Positions 51,150-60,342 of a DNA stretch of 64,000 nucleotides are shown here, piece after piece. Below the pieces are notes generated by a model. The model ran no database searches and had not been told where the DNA came from. It saw nothing but the letters and a program-made list of their open reading frames with translations. The position numbers were made by a program, and so were the translations under genes. This DNA comes from Actinomadura sp. K4S16 (GTDB lineage: Bacteria > Actinomycetota > Actinomycetes > Streptosporangiales > Streptosporangiaceae): the NCBI RefSeq assembly GCF_008327685.1, contig NZ_BDDE01000029.1:105296-169295 (forward strand). Direction: 5' to 3'. Positions within the stretch are counted from its first letter, which is position 1; every line of letters begins with the position of its first letter.

Positions 51150-54100
51150 TCAGCGGACGACGGAGGGCTGCAGCCAGTTCCTCATGACATCAAGGAGATG
51201 GTCCACGTCCACGGGCTTCGGCACATAGTCCGACGCGCCCGAGGCGAGACTCTTCTCCCGGTCCTCCTTCATCACCTTGGCCGTGATGACGATGATCGGC
51301 AACTCGGCGAACTGCGGCATCTCCCTGATCGCGGCCGTGGTGGCGTAGCCGTCCAGGCCCGGCATCATGATGTCCATCAGCACGACCGCCACGTCGGGAT
51401 TGCGGTGCAGGACGTCGATCCCGGCCTGCCCGTCCTCGGCGTAGAGGACCTCCATGCCGTAGCCCTCCAGGACGCTGGTGAGCGCGAACACGTTCCGCAC
51501 GTCGTCGTCGACGATCAAGACCTTGCGGCCCGACAGGACCGTGTCGAGGAAGTCGGTGGGGGGCTCCTGCAGCAGCCCGTTGAGCGCCTGCTCGGGCTTG
51601 CCGGAACGCTCCGCGCCCGGCGGGCGCTGCTCCACCGGCAGCGGGCCCTCCCCGGTCGCGCCCGCGACGCCGTTCCCGGGCGCGGCGCCGGAGCCCAGGC
51701 CGGGCGCGGCCTCGGCCCCCGCGACCACCTCGTCCGGCAGCGCGGGGCGGCGCCGGTCGTCGCGGTCGTCGTACTGGGCGGGCAGGTAGAGCGTGAACAC
51801 GCTGCCGCGGCCCGGCTGGCTCTCGGCGTGGATCTCCCCGCCCAGCAGCCGCGCGATGTTGCGGCTGATCGACAGGCCGAGCCCGGTGCCGCCGTAACGG
51901 CGGCTCGTGGTCCCGTCGGCCTGCTGGAACGGCTCGAAGATCTCCTGCAGCTTGTCGGCGCTCACCCCGATCCCGGTGTCGATCACCCGGAACGCGATCA
52001 CGTCGGGGGTGTTCCACAGCGCGGGCAGCGTGAAGTCGATGTCGCCGGCCCGCTCGATCAGCAGCCGCACCTCGCCCTCGGCGGTGAACTTCACCGCGTT
52101 CGACAGCAGGTTCCGCAGCACCTGCTGCAGCCGTTGCTCGTCGGTGTTCAGCGCGGCCGGGACGTCGGGCGCGACCTCCACCCCGAAGTGCAGGCCCTTG
52201 TCGACCGACAGCGGTCGGAACGTGGCGTCCACGTAGTCGACCAGCGCCGACACCGACAGCCGCTGCGGGTGCGCCTCCATCTTCCCGGCCTCGACCTTCG
52301 CCAGGTCCAGGATGTCGTTGATCAGCTCCAGCAGGTCGGTGCCGGACTCGTGGATCGTCCGGGCGAACTCCACCTGCTTGCCGGTGAGGTTGCCGTCCTG
52401 GTTCTCCGACAGCAGCTTGGCCAGCACCAGCAGGCTGTTCAGCGGCGTGCGCAGCTCGTGCGACATGTTCGCAAGGAACTCCGACTTGTACCGCGAGGAG
52501 ATCGCCAGCTGCTCGGCGCGCTCCTCCAGCGTCCGCCTGGCCTGCTCGATCTGGAAGTTCTGGATCTCGATCGCGCGGTTCTGCTGGGCCAGCAGCGCCG
52601 CCTTCTCCTCCAGCTCGGTGTTGGAGTGCCGCAGCTCGCCCTGCTGGCGCTGCAGCTCGTCCGACCGCTCCTGCAGCTCCTGCGCGAGCCGCTGCGATTC
52701 GCCGAGCAGCGCCTCGGTGCGGGTGTTGGCCCGGATCGCGTTGAGCGTGACCCCGATCGTCTCGATCAGCTGGCTGAAGAACGCCAGGTGGACGTCGGTG
52801 AACCGGCCGAACGAGGCCAGCTCGATCGCGCCGAGCACCTCGTCCTCGAACACGATCGGCAGCACGATGATGTTGACCGGGGACGCCTCGCCGAGGCCCG
52901 ACCCGATCTTGACGTAGTCGGCGGGGGCGTCGGCGATCAGCAGCGGACGGCGCTCCTGGGCCGCCTGCCCGACGAGGCCCTCGCCCAGCCCGAACCGGAC
53001 GGCGCCACCGCGGTGCCGCCGCGTCCCGTACCCGGCGATCAGCGCGAGCTCGGTCTCCTCGCCCCCGCTCTCGGCCAGGTAGAACGCGCCGTACTGGGCG
53101 CTCGCGGTCGGCGTCAGCTCGCGCATGATCAGGTCGGCGACCTGCTGGAGGTCACGGTGGCCCTGCATGAGCCCGCCGATGCGCGCCAGGTTGGTCTTGA
53201 GCCAGTCCTGCTCCTCGTTCGCGCGGGTCGTCTCGCGCAGCGTCGCGACCATCAGGTTGACGTTGTCGCTCAGCTCGGCGACCTCGCCGCGCGCCTCCAC
53301 GGTGATCGTGCGGGTCAGGTCGCCGGTGGCGACCGCGCTCGCGACCTCGCCGATCGCGCGGACCTGGGTGGTCAGGTTGCCGGCCAGCTCGTTGACGCTC
53401 TCGGTGAGCCGCTTCCAGGTGCCCGAGACGCCCTCGACCTCGGCCTGGCCGCCGAGGCGGCCCTCGATGCCGACCTCCCGCGCCACGCGGGTGACCTCGG
53501 ACGCGAACGACGACAGCGTGTCGACCATGGTGTTCAGCGTGGTCTTCAGCTCGAGGATCTCGCCCTGGGCGTCCACGTCGATGCGCCGCGTCAGGTCGCC
53601 GTGCGCGACCGCGGTCGCGACCTGCGCGATGTTGCGGACCTGGTAGGTCAGGTTGGACGCCATGCCGTTGACGTTGTCGGTCAGGTCCTTCCACATGCCG
53701 CCCGCGCCCGGCACCCGGGCCTGGCCGCCGAGGCGGCCCTCGGTGCCGACCTCGCGGGCGACGCGGCTGACCTCGTCGGCGAACGCCGAGAGGGTGTCGA
53801 CCATGGTGTTCAGGGTGGTCTTCAGCTGGAGGATCTCGCCCTGCGCGTCGACCTCGATCTTGCGGGTCAGGTCGCCCTGCGCCACCGCCGTGGTGACCTG
53901 GGCGATCCCGCGCACCTGGTTGGTGAGGTTGTTCGCCATCGAGTTGACGTTGTCGGTCAGGTCGAGCCAGACCCCGCCCGCGCCGGGCACGATCGCCTGG
54001 CCCCCGAGCCGCCCCTCGGTGCCGACCTCGCGGGCGACGCGGGTGACCTCGGACGCGAACGCCGACAGGGTGTCGACCATCGCGTTCACCGTGTCCTTGA

Positions 54101-55385
54101 GCTCCAGGATCTCGCCCTGCGCGTCGACCGTGATCTTCTTGCCGAGGTCGCCCTCGGCGACGGCGGTGGTGACCTGGGCGATGTTGCGGACCTGGTAGGT
54201 CAGGTTGGACGCCATGCCGTTGACGTTGTTGGTCAGGTCCTTCCACACGCCGCTCACGCCGGGGACCCGGGCCTGGCCGCCGAGGCGGCCCTCGGTGCCG
54301 ACCTCGCGGGCGACGCGGGTGACCTCGTCGGCGAACGCCGAGAGCGTGTCGACCATCGTGTTCACGGTGTTCTTGAGCTGCAGGATCTCGCCCTGCGCGT
54401 CGACGGTGATCTTCTTGCCGAGGTCGCCCTCGGCGACGGCGGTGGTGACCTGGGCGATGTTGCGGACCTGGTAGGTCAGGTTGTTCGCCATCGCGTTGAC
54501 GTTGTCGGTCAGGTTCTTCCAGACGCCGCTGACGCCCGGCACGTTCGCCTGGCCTCCCAGCTGCCCCTCGGTGCCGACCTCGCGGGCCACGCGGGTGACC
54601 TCGCCGGCGAACGCCGACAGCTGGTCGACCATCGTGTTGACGGTGAGCTTCAGCTCCTGCAGCTCGCCGGTCGCCTCGACCGTGACCTTGCGGGTCAGGT
54701 CGCCGCGCGCCACCGCCGTGGTGACCTCCGCGATGTCGCGGACCTGCGAGGTCAGCCGCGACGCCATCACGTTCACCGACGCGGTCACGTCCCGCCAGCG
54801 GCCGGTCATGCCGCGCGCCGGAGCCTGCCCGCCGAGGCGCCCCTCGGTGCCGACCTCGCGGGCGAACTGGGTGACCTCCCAGGTGAACTGGTCGAGCAGC
54901 TCGACCATGCCGTTGACCGACTTGGCCATGCGCAGCAGCTCCCCGCGCATCGGTCGGCCGCGCACCCGCAGCTCCACCCGCTGGCTCAGGTCCCCGGCGG
55001 CGACCGCCTCCACCACCTGGCTCATCCCGGTGGCGAGGTCGGTGAGCTTGTCGATGATCGCGTTGGCGTCCTCCACCGCGCCGGCCCACGTGCCCCGCAG
55101 CGTCCCCGGCGTCAGGCGCCCCCGCAGCTGCCCCTCCCGGCCGATCTCCTTCCGGACGCGGCTCAGCCCGGAGGCCAGCTCCATGCCGTTGTCCCGGATC
55201 TCCTCCAGGATGGCCGCGGCCTCCGCCACAGCGCCCTCACCCGACACGTCCAGCTCGGCCTTCGCTTTGCCGTCCCGCACGGCGACCAGCGCCTTCAGGA
55301 GCGGTTCGAGGTCCGCGTCGCTGTAACGCGGGGTGGTGTCGCGGTACCCGCCGCCGGGGCGGGCACGTGACGCGGTACGCGGCAT
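51150..55385 (-). CDS. hybrid sensor histidine kinase with seven HAMP repeats
   Basis: A soluble hybrid kinase of about 1411 aa. From about 100 to 740 it has seven HAMP modules with a 92-residue (276-bp) period, each with VTTAVAxGDLxxKI and GTEGRLGGQA. A GAF domain follows (about 765-905), then a coiled coil, then HisKA with FLANMSHELRTPL (His near 975). The HATPase has NLLSNAVKF, DTGIGV and GGTGLGLSIS. A receiver closes the protein (VLIVDDDVRNVF, Asp in LMDIMMPGLDGY near 1337). The architecture matches Nik1-type osmosensor kinases and related actinomycete proteins. ATG 55385 is spaced correctly from AGGAGG. Confidence 0.95.
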   Translation of the reverse strand: MPRTASRARPGGGYRDTTPRYSDADLEPLLKALVAVRDGKAKAELDVSGEGAVAEAAAILEEIRDNGMELASGLSRVRKEIGREGQLRGRLTPGTLRGTWAGAVEDANAIIDKLTDLATGMSQVVEAVAAGDLSQRVELRVRGRPMRGELLRMAKSVNGMVELLDQFTWEVTQFAREVGTEGRLGGQAPARGMTGRWRDVTASVNVMASRLTSQVRDIAEVTTAVARGDLTRKVTVEATGELQELKLTVNTMVDQLSAFAGEVTRVAREVGTEGQLGGQANVPGVSGVWKNLTDNVNAMANNLTYQVRNIAQVTTAVAEGDLGKKITVDAQGEILQLKNTVNTMVDTLSAFADEVTRVAREVGTEGRLGGQARVPGVSGVWKDLTNNVNGMASNLTYQVRNIAQVTTAVAEGDLGKKITVDAQGEILELKDTVNAMVDTLSAFASEVTRVAREVGTEGRLGGQAIVPGAGGVWLDLTDNVNSMANNLTNQVRGIAQVTTAVAQGDLTRKIEVDAQGEILQLKTTLNTMVDTLSAFADEVSRVAREVGTEGRLGGQARVPGAGGMWKDLTDNVNGMASNLTYQVRNIAQVATAVAHGDLTRRIDVDAQGEILELKTTLNTMVDTLSSFASEVTRVAREVGIEGRLGGQAEVEGVSGTWKRLTESVNELAGNLTTQVRAIGEVASAVATGDLTRTITVEARGEVAELSDNVNLMVATLRETTRANEEQDWLKTNLARIGGLMQGHRDLQQVADLIMRELTPTASAQYGAFYLAESGGEETELALIAGYGTRRHRGGAVRFGLGEGLVGQAAQERRPLLIADAPADYVKIGSGLGEASPVNIIVLPIVFEDEVLGAIELASFGRFTDVHLAFFSQLIETIGVTLNAIRANTRTEALLGESQRLAQELQERSDELQRQQGELRHSNTELEEKAALLAQQNRAIEIQNFQIEQARRTLEERAEQLAISSRYKSEFLANMSHELRTPLNSLLVLAKLLSENQDGNLTGKQVEFARTIHESGTDLLELINDILDLAKVEAGKMEAHPQRLSVSALVDYVDATFRPLSVDKGLHFGVEVAPDVPAALNTDEQRLQQVLRNLLSNAVKFTAEGEVRLLIERAGDIDFTLPALWNTPDVIAFRVIDTGIGVSADKLQEIFEPFQQADGTTSRRYGGTGLGLSISRNIARLLGGEIHAESQPGRGSVFTLYLPAQYDDRDDRRRPALPDEVVAGAEAAPGLGSGAAPGNGVAGATGEGPLPVEQRPPGAERSGKPEQALNGLLQEPPTDFLDTVLSGRKVLIVDDDVRNVFALTSVLEGYGMEVLYAEDGQAGIDVLHRNPDVAVVLMDIMMPGLDGYATTAAIREMPQFAELPIIVITAKVMKEDREKSLASGASDYVPKPVDVDHLLDVMRNWLQPSVVR

Positions 55386-55416
55386 GCTCTTCATCCTCCT
55401 GGCCCGCGATCGATCG

Positions 55417-55430
55417 GGTATCCGGATACC
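55417..55430. promoter_or_regulatory. perfect 14-bp palindrome upstream of hybrid kinase
   Basis: GGTATCCGGATACC, 32 bp upstream of the kinase start, in the 328-bp gap divergent from the SpoIIE-type gene. A candidate operator; otherwise the gap shows no gene. Confidence 0.45.
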
Positions 55431-55713
55431 ACGGACTCCGGCTGCTCTGGGGGCCTCATCGGCCGCACCTGTACTCTACGTCGCCGTGCGGCGGCGGGCT
55501 CCGTTCCGCGGGCTTCCGGCGGCCGGGCGGGATCGGCCGCCGGTCCGCTCTCGTAGCCTTCGTGTTACGGTCTGTCGTGTTGTGGCGGGGGGTGGTGAAG
55601 GCCCAGGCCGGACCCGCTTCCCGGGCGGGTTCAGGCCTCCCGGTGCCGGGCGGCCGACCAGTCTGCCACGATAGCCAGGCCCGGGTGGAGAAGCTTCGAA
55701 CGAGGGACGACAG

Positions 55714-57978
55714 TTGGATCGGCAGACGGCGACGGCCACCTTCCCGTCCGCCGCGGCGGCGGTGGCGGACGCGCGCCGGTTCGTCCGCAAGGTGCTCGCC
55801 GACTGGGGCATGGACGAGGTGGCCGACGACGCCGTCCTGGCGACGAGCGAGCTCGCCACCAACGCGATCGCCTACGCGGGCACCTCGTTCGAGGTCTCCT
55901 GCCGCCTCGTGGGCCGGGACGTCGAGATCGAGGTGCGCGACCGCCATCCCACCCGGGGCATCGAGATGCCGGGCGTCACCGCCTCCAGCGGGCGCGGGCT
56001 CCCGTCGATCGCCCGCCTCGCCGCCTCCTGGGGCGTCTCCTACGACCGCCGCACCAAGGGCGTCTGGTTCCGGCTGACCCGGCCGGGCGCCGCCGAGGCC
56101 GCCGCGGCGCCCGAGGGCGCGGCCGCCGGCGGTCCGGAGGCCGCCTTCACCGCCGACATCGCCGCGAACGGCTCCGCGCAGGGCGAGCGCGCCGCCCGTG
56201 ATCGCGGCGCTCCCGGCGCGGTCGAGCCGGTGCGGGACGGAGCCGCCGCCGCCCAGGTCCGCGAGGGCAGGCTGGCAGGCGGCGCGAGCGAGGTCCCCGT
56301 GGCCGGCGACCGGCTCCTGCGCTCCCCGGCCGCCGTGGAGGCCATGGAGGACGGCGTCGCCACCGTCCGGGAGGTGCTCGGCGCCGAGGGCGCCGCCGTC
56401 CTGCTGACCGAGCGCGACGGGCGCCTGATCATAGGGTCGGCCGCCGGCACGGCCGCGGAGATGCCGCTCGGCGAGCTGTCGGTCGCCTCCCTCACCCCCG
56501 CCGCCCGCGCCGGCTCCGCCTGGGTCGCCGCGGACGCCTCCGATCCGACCGCCGCCGCGCTGCGGGCCTCCTCGCTGGCCGCCGCCCCGCTGGAGTCGCA
56601 GGGCCGCCTGACGGGCCTCATCGTGGCCGTCTCGTCCCTGTCCGGCCGCTTCGACCAGTCCGACGGCGCCCGGCTCGGCCGGCTCGCCGACGAGATGTCG
56701 CTCTCCCTGGAGAAGGCCAGGGTGGGTGAGTTGGAACGCTCCTGGCGCGGCTGGCTCAGCTTCGTCGCCGAGGCGAGCGACCTGCTCGCCGGCACCCTCG
56801 ACCAGGAGCGCACGATGGCCCTGGTCGCCCAGCTCGTCGTGCCGCGCCTGGCCACCTGGTGCGCCGTCTACACCGTCACCGAGGCCGAGCCCGACCGGCT
56901 CGCCTACGTGTGGCACGCCGACGAGGACCGCGCCGACGGCCTCCGCGAGCTGCTCGAGCACGCGGGCGCGGCCCCGCCCACCGACGCCTCCGGGCCGTGG
57001 AACGGGCTCGCCACCGCGCCCGAGGAGGTCCGGGCCGCCGTGGGCGGCACCGCCAACGACCAGGTCTACGCCTTCCCGCTGATCGCCCGCGGCCGGCGCA
57101 TCGGCACCATCGTGATCGGCCGCCCGGCCGGCGACCGCTTCCCGCGCAGCGCGATCGAGCTGGCCGAGGAGCTGAGCCGCCGCGCGGCCCTCGCCGTCGA
57201 CAACGCGCGCCTGTTCTCCGCCCAGACCGCCATGAGCAGCGCGCTGCAGCGCAGCCTGCTGCCGCCCGGCATCCCGGAGATCCCCGGCCTGGAGGTGGCG
57301 GTGGTCTACGAGCCGGCGGGGGAGGGCAGCGAGGTCGGCGGCGACTTCTACGACGTCTTCGAGAGCGGCCGCCGGCCCGGCGGACCGGCCCCCGCGTCCC
57401 GCTGGCGGTTCGCCATCGGCGACGTGTGCGGCACCGGCCCCGAGGCCGCCGCCGTCACCGGCCTCGCCCGGCACGCGCTGCGCATCCTCGCCGCCGAGGA
57501 CATGACCGTCCCGGCCGTCCTGACCCGGCTCAACCGGCTCATCCTCGGCGAGGGCGAGCGCGGCCGGCTGCTCACCCTGCTGCACGGCGAGATCACGGCC
57601 CGGCGGCGCCGCGACGGCGTGACGATCAAACTGACGAGCGCGGGGCACCCGCCCCCGCTGGTGCTCGACCCTGAGGGCGGCGTGCGCGAGGTCGCCTCGC
57701 CCCAGCCACTGCTGGGCGTCTTCGACGGCGTGGAGTTCCACACCGACACCGTCGAGCTGCGCCGCGGCGAGGTCCTGCTCTGCGTGACCGACGGCGTCAC
57801 CGAGCGGCGCTCCGGCAGCCGGCTCCTGGGCGACGGACACGGCCTGGAGAAGCTGCTCGCCGGCTGCACCGGGCTGAGCGCGGGCGCCGTGGCGGCCCGC
57901 ATCCAGCGCGCGGTACGCGACTTCGGCCCGGAGCCGTCGAACGACGACGTTGCCCTCATCGTTCTGCGGGCGTCATGA
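55714..57978 (+). CDS. RsbW-GAF-GAF-SpoIIE PP2C phosphatase
   Basis: A multidomain regulator of 754 aa. The N-terminal HATPase (about 1-125) has LATSELATNAIAYAG and GRGLPSIARLAASWG, like RsbW-type anti-sigma kinases. Two GAF-like domains follow (about 200-330 and 345-500). The C-terminal SpoIIE/PP2C domain has AVVYEPAGEGSEVGGDFYDVF, IGDVCGTGPEAAAVTGLARH, TSAGHPPPLVL and CVTDGVTERR with the metal-binding Asp residues. It should dephosphorylate the STAS protein encoded next. The TTG start follows GAGGGA; no better start is in frame. Confidence 0.92.
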   Translation: MDRQTATATFPSAAAAVADARRFVRKVLADWGMDEVADDAVLATSELATNAIAYAGTSFEVSCRLVGRDVEIEVRDRHPTRGIEMPGVTASSGRGLPSIARLAASWGVSYDRRTKGVWFRLTRPGAAEAAAAPEGAAAGGPEAAFTADIAANGSAQGERAARDRGAPGAVEPVRDGAAAAQVREGRLAGGASEVPVAGDRLLRSPAAVEAMEDGVATVREVLGAEGAAVLLTERDGRLIIGSAAGTAAEMPLGELSVASLTPAARAGSAWVAADASDPTAAALRASSLAAAPLESQGRLTGLIVAVSSLSGRFDQSDGARLGRLADEMSLSLEKARVGELERSWRGWLSFVAEASDLLAGTLDQERTMALVAQLVVPRLATWCAVYTVTEAEPDRLAYVWHADEDRADGLRELLEHAGAAPPTDASGPWNGLATAPEEVRAAVGGTANDQVYAFPLIARGRRIGTIVIGRPAGDRFPRSAIELAEELSRRAALAVDNARLFSAQTAMSSALQRSLLPPGIPEIPGLEVAVVYEPAGEGSEVGGDFYDVFESGRRPGGPAPASRWRFAIGDVCGTGPEAAAVTGLARHALRILAAEDMTVPAVLTRLNRLILGEGERGRLLTLLHGEITARRRRDGVTIKLTSAGHPPPLVLDPEGGVREVASPQPLLGVFDGVEFHTDTVELRRGEVLLCVTDGVTERRSGSRLLGDGHGLEKLLAGCTGLSAGAVAARIQRAVRDFGPEPSNDDVALIVLRAS

Positions 57979-58009
57979 TGGAGACCAACAATCGGTAAGG
58001 TGGGGTGGC

Positions 58010-58348
58010 GTGGGGCTTGCCTTGCACACGACACGACAGGAAGGCCGTGCGACGATCGCCGCGCGCGGCTCTATAGACCTGCACTCCTCCGACGAGCTGC
58101 GCGCTCGGCTGACCGAGCTCGTGGACGCGGGCGAGCGGTCGGTCGTCGTCGACCTCGCGGCGGTCGACTTCTGTGACTCCTCCGGCCTGAACGTCCTCGT
58201 CCGCGCGTACAAGCACGCGCGCGCGCAGAACGCCACGCTCACCGTCACCGGGGCCTACGGCCGCGTCGAGAACGTGCTGCGCACCACCGGGCTCGACCGC
58301 TTCCTCATCGAGGGCCCGGCGGAGGAGGCTTCGGCCGATGGGCGGTGA
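58010..58348 (+). CDS. STAS-domain anti-sigma factor antagonist
   Basis: A protein of 112 aa with GRATIAARGSIDLHSSDELRARLTELVDAG and the phosphorylatable Ser in VVDLAAVDFCDSSGLNVLVRAYKHA. This is the RsbV/SpoIIAA pattern. It should bind the ATPase encoded at 58381 when unphosphorylated. GTG 58010 is chosen by domain start; the frame overlaps the end of the phosphatase gene upstream. It forms a partner-switching module with its neighbours. Confidence 0.92.
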   Translation: MGLALHTTRQEGRATIAARGSIDLHSSDELRARLTELVDAGERSVVVDLAAVDFCDSSGLNVLVRAYKHARAQNATLTVTGAYGRVENVLRTTGLDRFLIEGPAEEASADGR

Positions 58349-58380
58349 AGGGACACGATGAAGAACGGCGAGCGGGCGGA

Positions 58381-58761
58381 GTGACCGACCCGATGACCGA
58401 GACCACGTTGCGTGCGGCGCCCCAGACCGAGGCGGTCGAGTACGCGAGGCGACTCGCGGCCCGCACGATGCGCACCTGGGCGCTGATGGACCGCGAGGAG
58501 CTCGTCACCGCGATCGTGGCCGAGCTCGTGGCCAACGCCGTCCGGCACGCCGGGACGGCGCTGGAGCTGCGGCTGCTGCGCGGCAGCGGGCGCGTCCGCG
58601 TCGAGGTCCGCGACCGCGCGGCCCAGCTGCCCCGCCTGACCGTCCCCGGCCCCCTGGACGAGTCGCACCGCGGCCTGTTCATCGTCGACCGCTTCGCCGA
58701 CTCCTGGGGCGCCGACCCGGTGACCGGCGGAAAGGTCGTCTGGGCCGAGGTCGGCATCTGA
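58381..58761 (+). CDS. RsbW-like ATP-binding anti-sigma protein
   Basis: An HATPase_c_2 protein of about 126 aa: LVTAIVAELVANAVRHAGTALELRLLRGSG, VRDRAAQLPRLTVPGPLDESHRGLFIVDRFADSWGADPV and KVVWAEV. It should phosphorylate the STAS protein and sequester a sigma factor not encoded in this window. GTG 58381 is used; a GTG at 58345 overlapping the previous stop and an ATG at 58393 are alternatives. Confidence 0.87.
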   Translation: MTDPMTETTLRAAPQTEAVEYARRLAARTMRTWALMDREELVTAIVAELVANAVRHAGTALELRLLRGSGRVRVEVRDRAAQLPRLTVPGPLDESHRGLFIVDRFADSWGADPVTGGKVVWAEVGI

Positions 58762-58809
58762 GACGCCGTCCCAGCCGGGACACGCCCTCTCGCACGATCA
58801 CCTGTGGGA

Positions 58810-58841
58810 GCGCGCCCACCGGGCGTGTCCGGTGGGCGCGC
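58810..58841. terminator. bidirectional hairpin terminator
   Basis: GCGCGCCCACCGG and CCGGTGGGCGCGC form a perfect 13-bp stem with a 6-base loop between the convergent anti-sigma and DAHP synthase genes. Confidence 0.88.
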
Positions 58842-58866
58842 CGATCAGACCGGGCGGATGGCCCGG

Positions 58867-60216
58867 TCAGACGGACTTGCGGTACAGCTCCGCGACCATG
58901 AAGGCCAGGTCAAGCGACTGGCCCCGGTTGAGCCGCGGGTCGCAGGCCGTCTCGTAGCGCTGGTGGAGGTCGGTCTCGGCGAGCCCCTGCCCGCCGCCGA
59001 CGCACTCGGTCACGTCGTCGCCGGTGAACTCGATGTGGATGCCGCCCGGGTGCGTGCCGAGCGCCCGGTGGACCTCGAAGAACCCGGCGACCTCGTCGAG
59101 GACGTCGTCCAGCCGCCGGGTCTTGTGCCCGCTCGGCGCCTCGAACGTGTTGCCGTGCATGGGGTCGCAGATCCACGCGACCGGGGCCCCGCTCTGGTTC
59201 ACCTTCTCGATCAGAGGCGGCAGCGCCTCGCGGATGCGGCCCGCCCCCATCCGGGTGATGAAGGTGAGCCGGCCCGGCTCGCCGTCGGGGTTCAGCCGCT
59301 TGATCAGGGCCAGCGCGTCGTCGGCCGAGGTCGTCGGACCGAGCTTCACCCCGATCGGGTTGCGGATGTGGCGCAGGAACTCCACGTGCGCGCCGTCCAG
59401 CTGCCGGGTCCGCTCGCCGATCCACAGGAAGTGCGCGGACACGTCGTAGGGCAGGCCGCTCAGGTGGTCGATGCGGGTCAGCGCGCGCTCGTACTCCAGG
59501 AGCAGCGCCTCGTGGCTGGAGTAGAACTCCACCCCGTGGAACTCGTCGGGGTTGACCCCGCACGCCTTCATGAACGTCAGCGCCCGGTCGATCTCGCCCG
59601 CCAGCTGCTCGTAGCGGCGGCCCGCCGGGCTCTGCGCGACGAAGTCCTGGTTCCAGGCGTGCACCTGGCGCAGGTCGGCGTAGCCGCCCTTGGTGAACGC
59701 CCGGCACAGGTTCAGCGTCACCGCCGAGCAGTGGTAGGCCTTAAGCAGGCGGTTCGGGTCGTTGCGCCGCGAGGCGGCGTCGAAGCCGAACCCGTTCACC
59801 GCGTCGCCCCGGTAGGCGGGGAGCTCCAGGCCGCCGCGCACCTCCACGGGCTTGGAGCGCGGCTTGGCGTACTGGCCCGCCATCCGGCCGATCTTCACGA
59901 CGGGGACGCTCGCCGCGTAGGTGAGGACGACCGCCATCTGGAGCAGCGTCTTCAACTTGTTCTTCACCGCGTCGGCGTTCGACCCCTCGAACGTCTCGGC
60001 GCAGTCGCCGCCCTGCAGGACGAACGCCTCACCGCGGGCTACGTCGGCGAGTTGAGCCTTCAACTGGTCGCATTCGCCGGCGAAGACGAGCGGCGGCTGC
60101 GCCGCCAGCTCGGCGGCCACCGCGCGTACCTCGGCCGGGTCGTCCCAATCGGGCTGCTGGAGGGCGGGGAGGGCGCGCCACGCGTCGAGGTCCCCGATGA
60201 CGGCGGAAGTGCTCAC
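58867..60216 (-). CDS. aroG: class II DAHP synthase
   Basis: 3-deoxy-7-phosphoheptulonate synthase, first step of the shikimate pathway, 449 aa. Family blocks are FVLQGGDCAETFEGSNADAVKNKLKTLLQMAVVLTYAASVPVVKIGRMAGQYAKPRS (metal and PEP site), RNPIGVKLGPTTSADDAL, FITRMGAGRIREALPPL and WICDPMHGNTFEAPSGHKTR. It is the plant/actinobacterial class II enzyme, full length. A strong terminator follows. Confidence 0.96.
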   Translation of the reverse strand: MSTSAVIGDLDAWRALPALQQPDWDDPAEVRAVAAELAAQPPLVFAGECDQLKAQLADVARGEAFVLQGGDCAETFEGSNADAVKNKLKTLLQMAVVLTYAASVPVVKIGRMAGQYAKPRSKPVEVRGGLELPAYRGDAVNGFGFDAASRRNDPNRLLKAYHCSAVTLNLCRAFTKGGYADLRQVHAWNQDFVAQSPAGRRYEQLAGEIDRALTFMKACGVNPDEFHGVEFYSSHEALLLEYERALTRIDHLSGLPYDVSAHFLWIGERTRQLDGAHVEFLRHIRNPIGVKLGPTTSADDALALIKRLNPDGEPGRLTFITRMGAGRIREALPPLIEKVNQSGAPVAWICDPMHGNTFEAPSGHKTRRLDDVLDEVAGFFEVHRALGTHPGGIHIEFTGDDVTECVGGGQGLAETDLHQRYETACDPRLNRGQSLDLAFMVAELYRKSV

Positions 60217-60342
60217 CCTGAAAGGCTATGGCACCGCCCGCGCTCCGCGGACGGGAAGCCTCGCACAGCCCCCGGCGAACGCGACCGGGCGGCCCCGTTC
60301 GGGGCCGCCCGGTCAAGGTCATACGGCGGGGGGTGGACGTCG

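Noticed and set aside
53255..55080. Regularly spaced repeats that could suggest a CRISPR array
   Set aside because: The 276-bp period is in frame and encodes HAMP modules; there are no short repeats with unique spacers and no cas genes.
51198..55370. A 1390-codon open frame on the + strand
   Set aside because: It is the antisense of the hybrid kinase gene; it has no family motifs and arises from codon bias in high-GC DNA.
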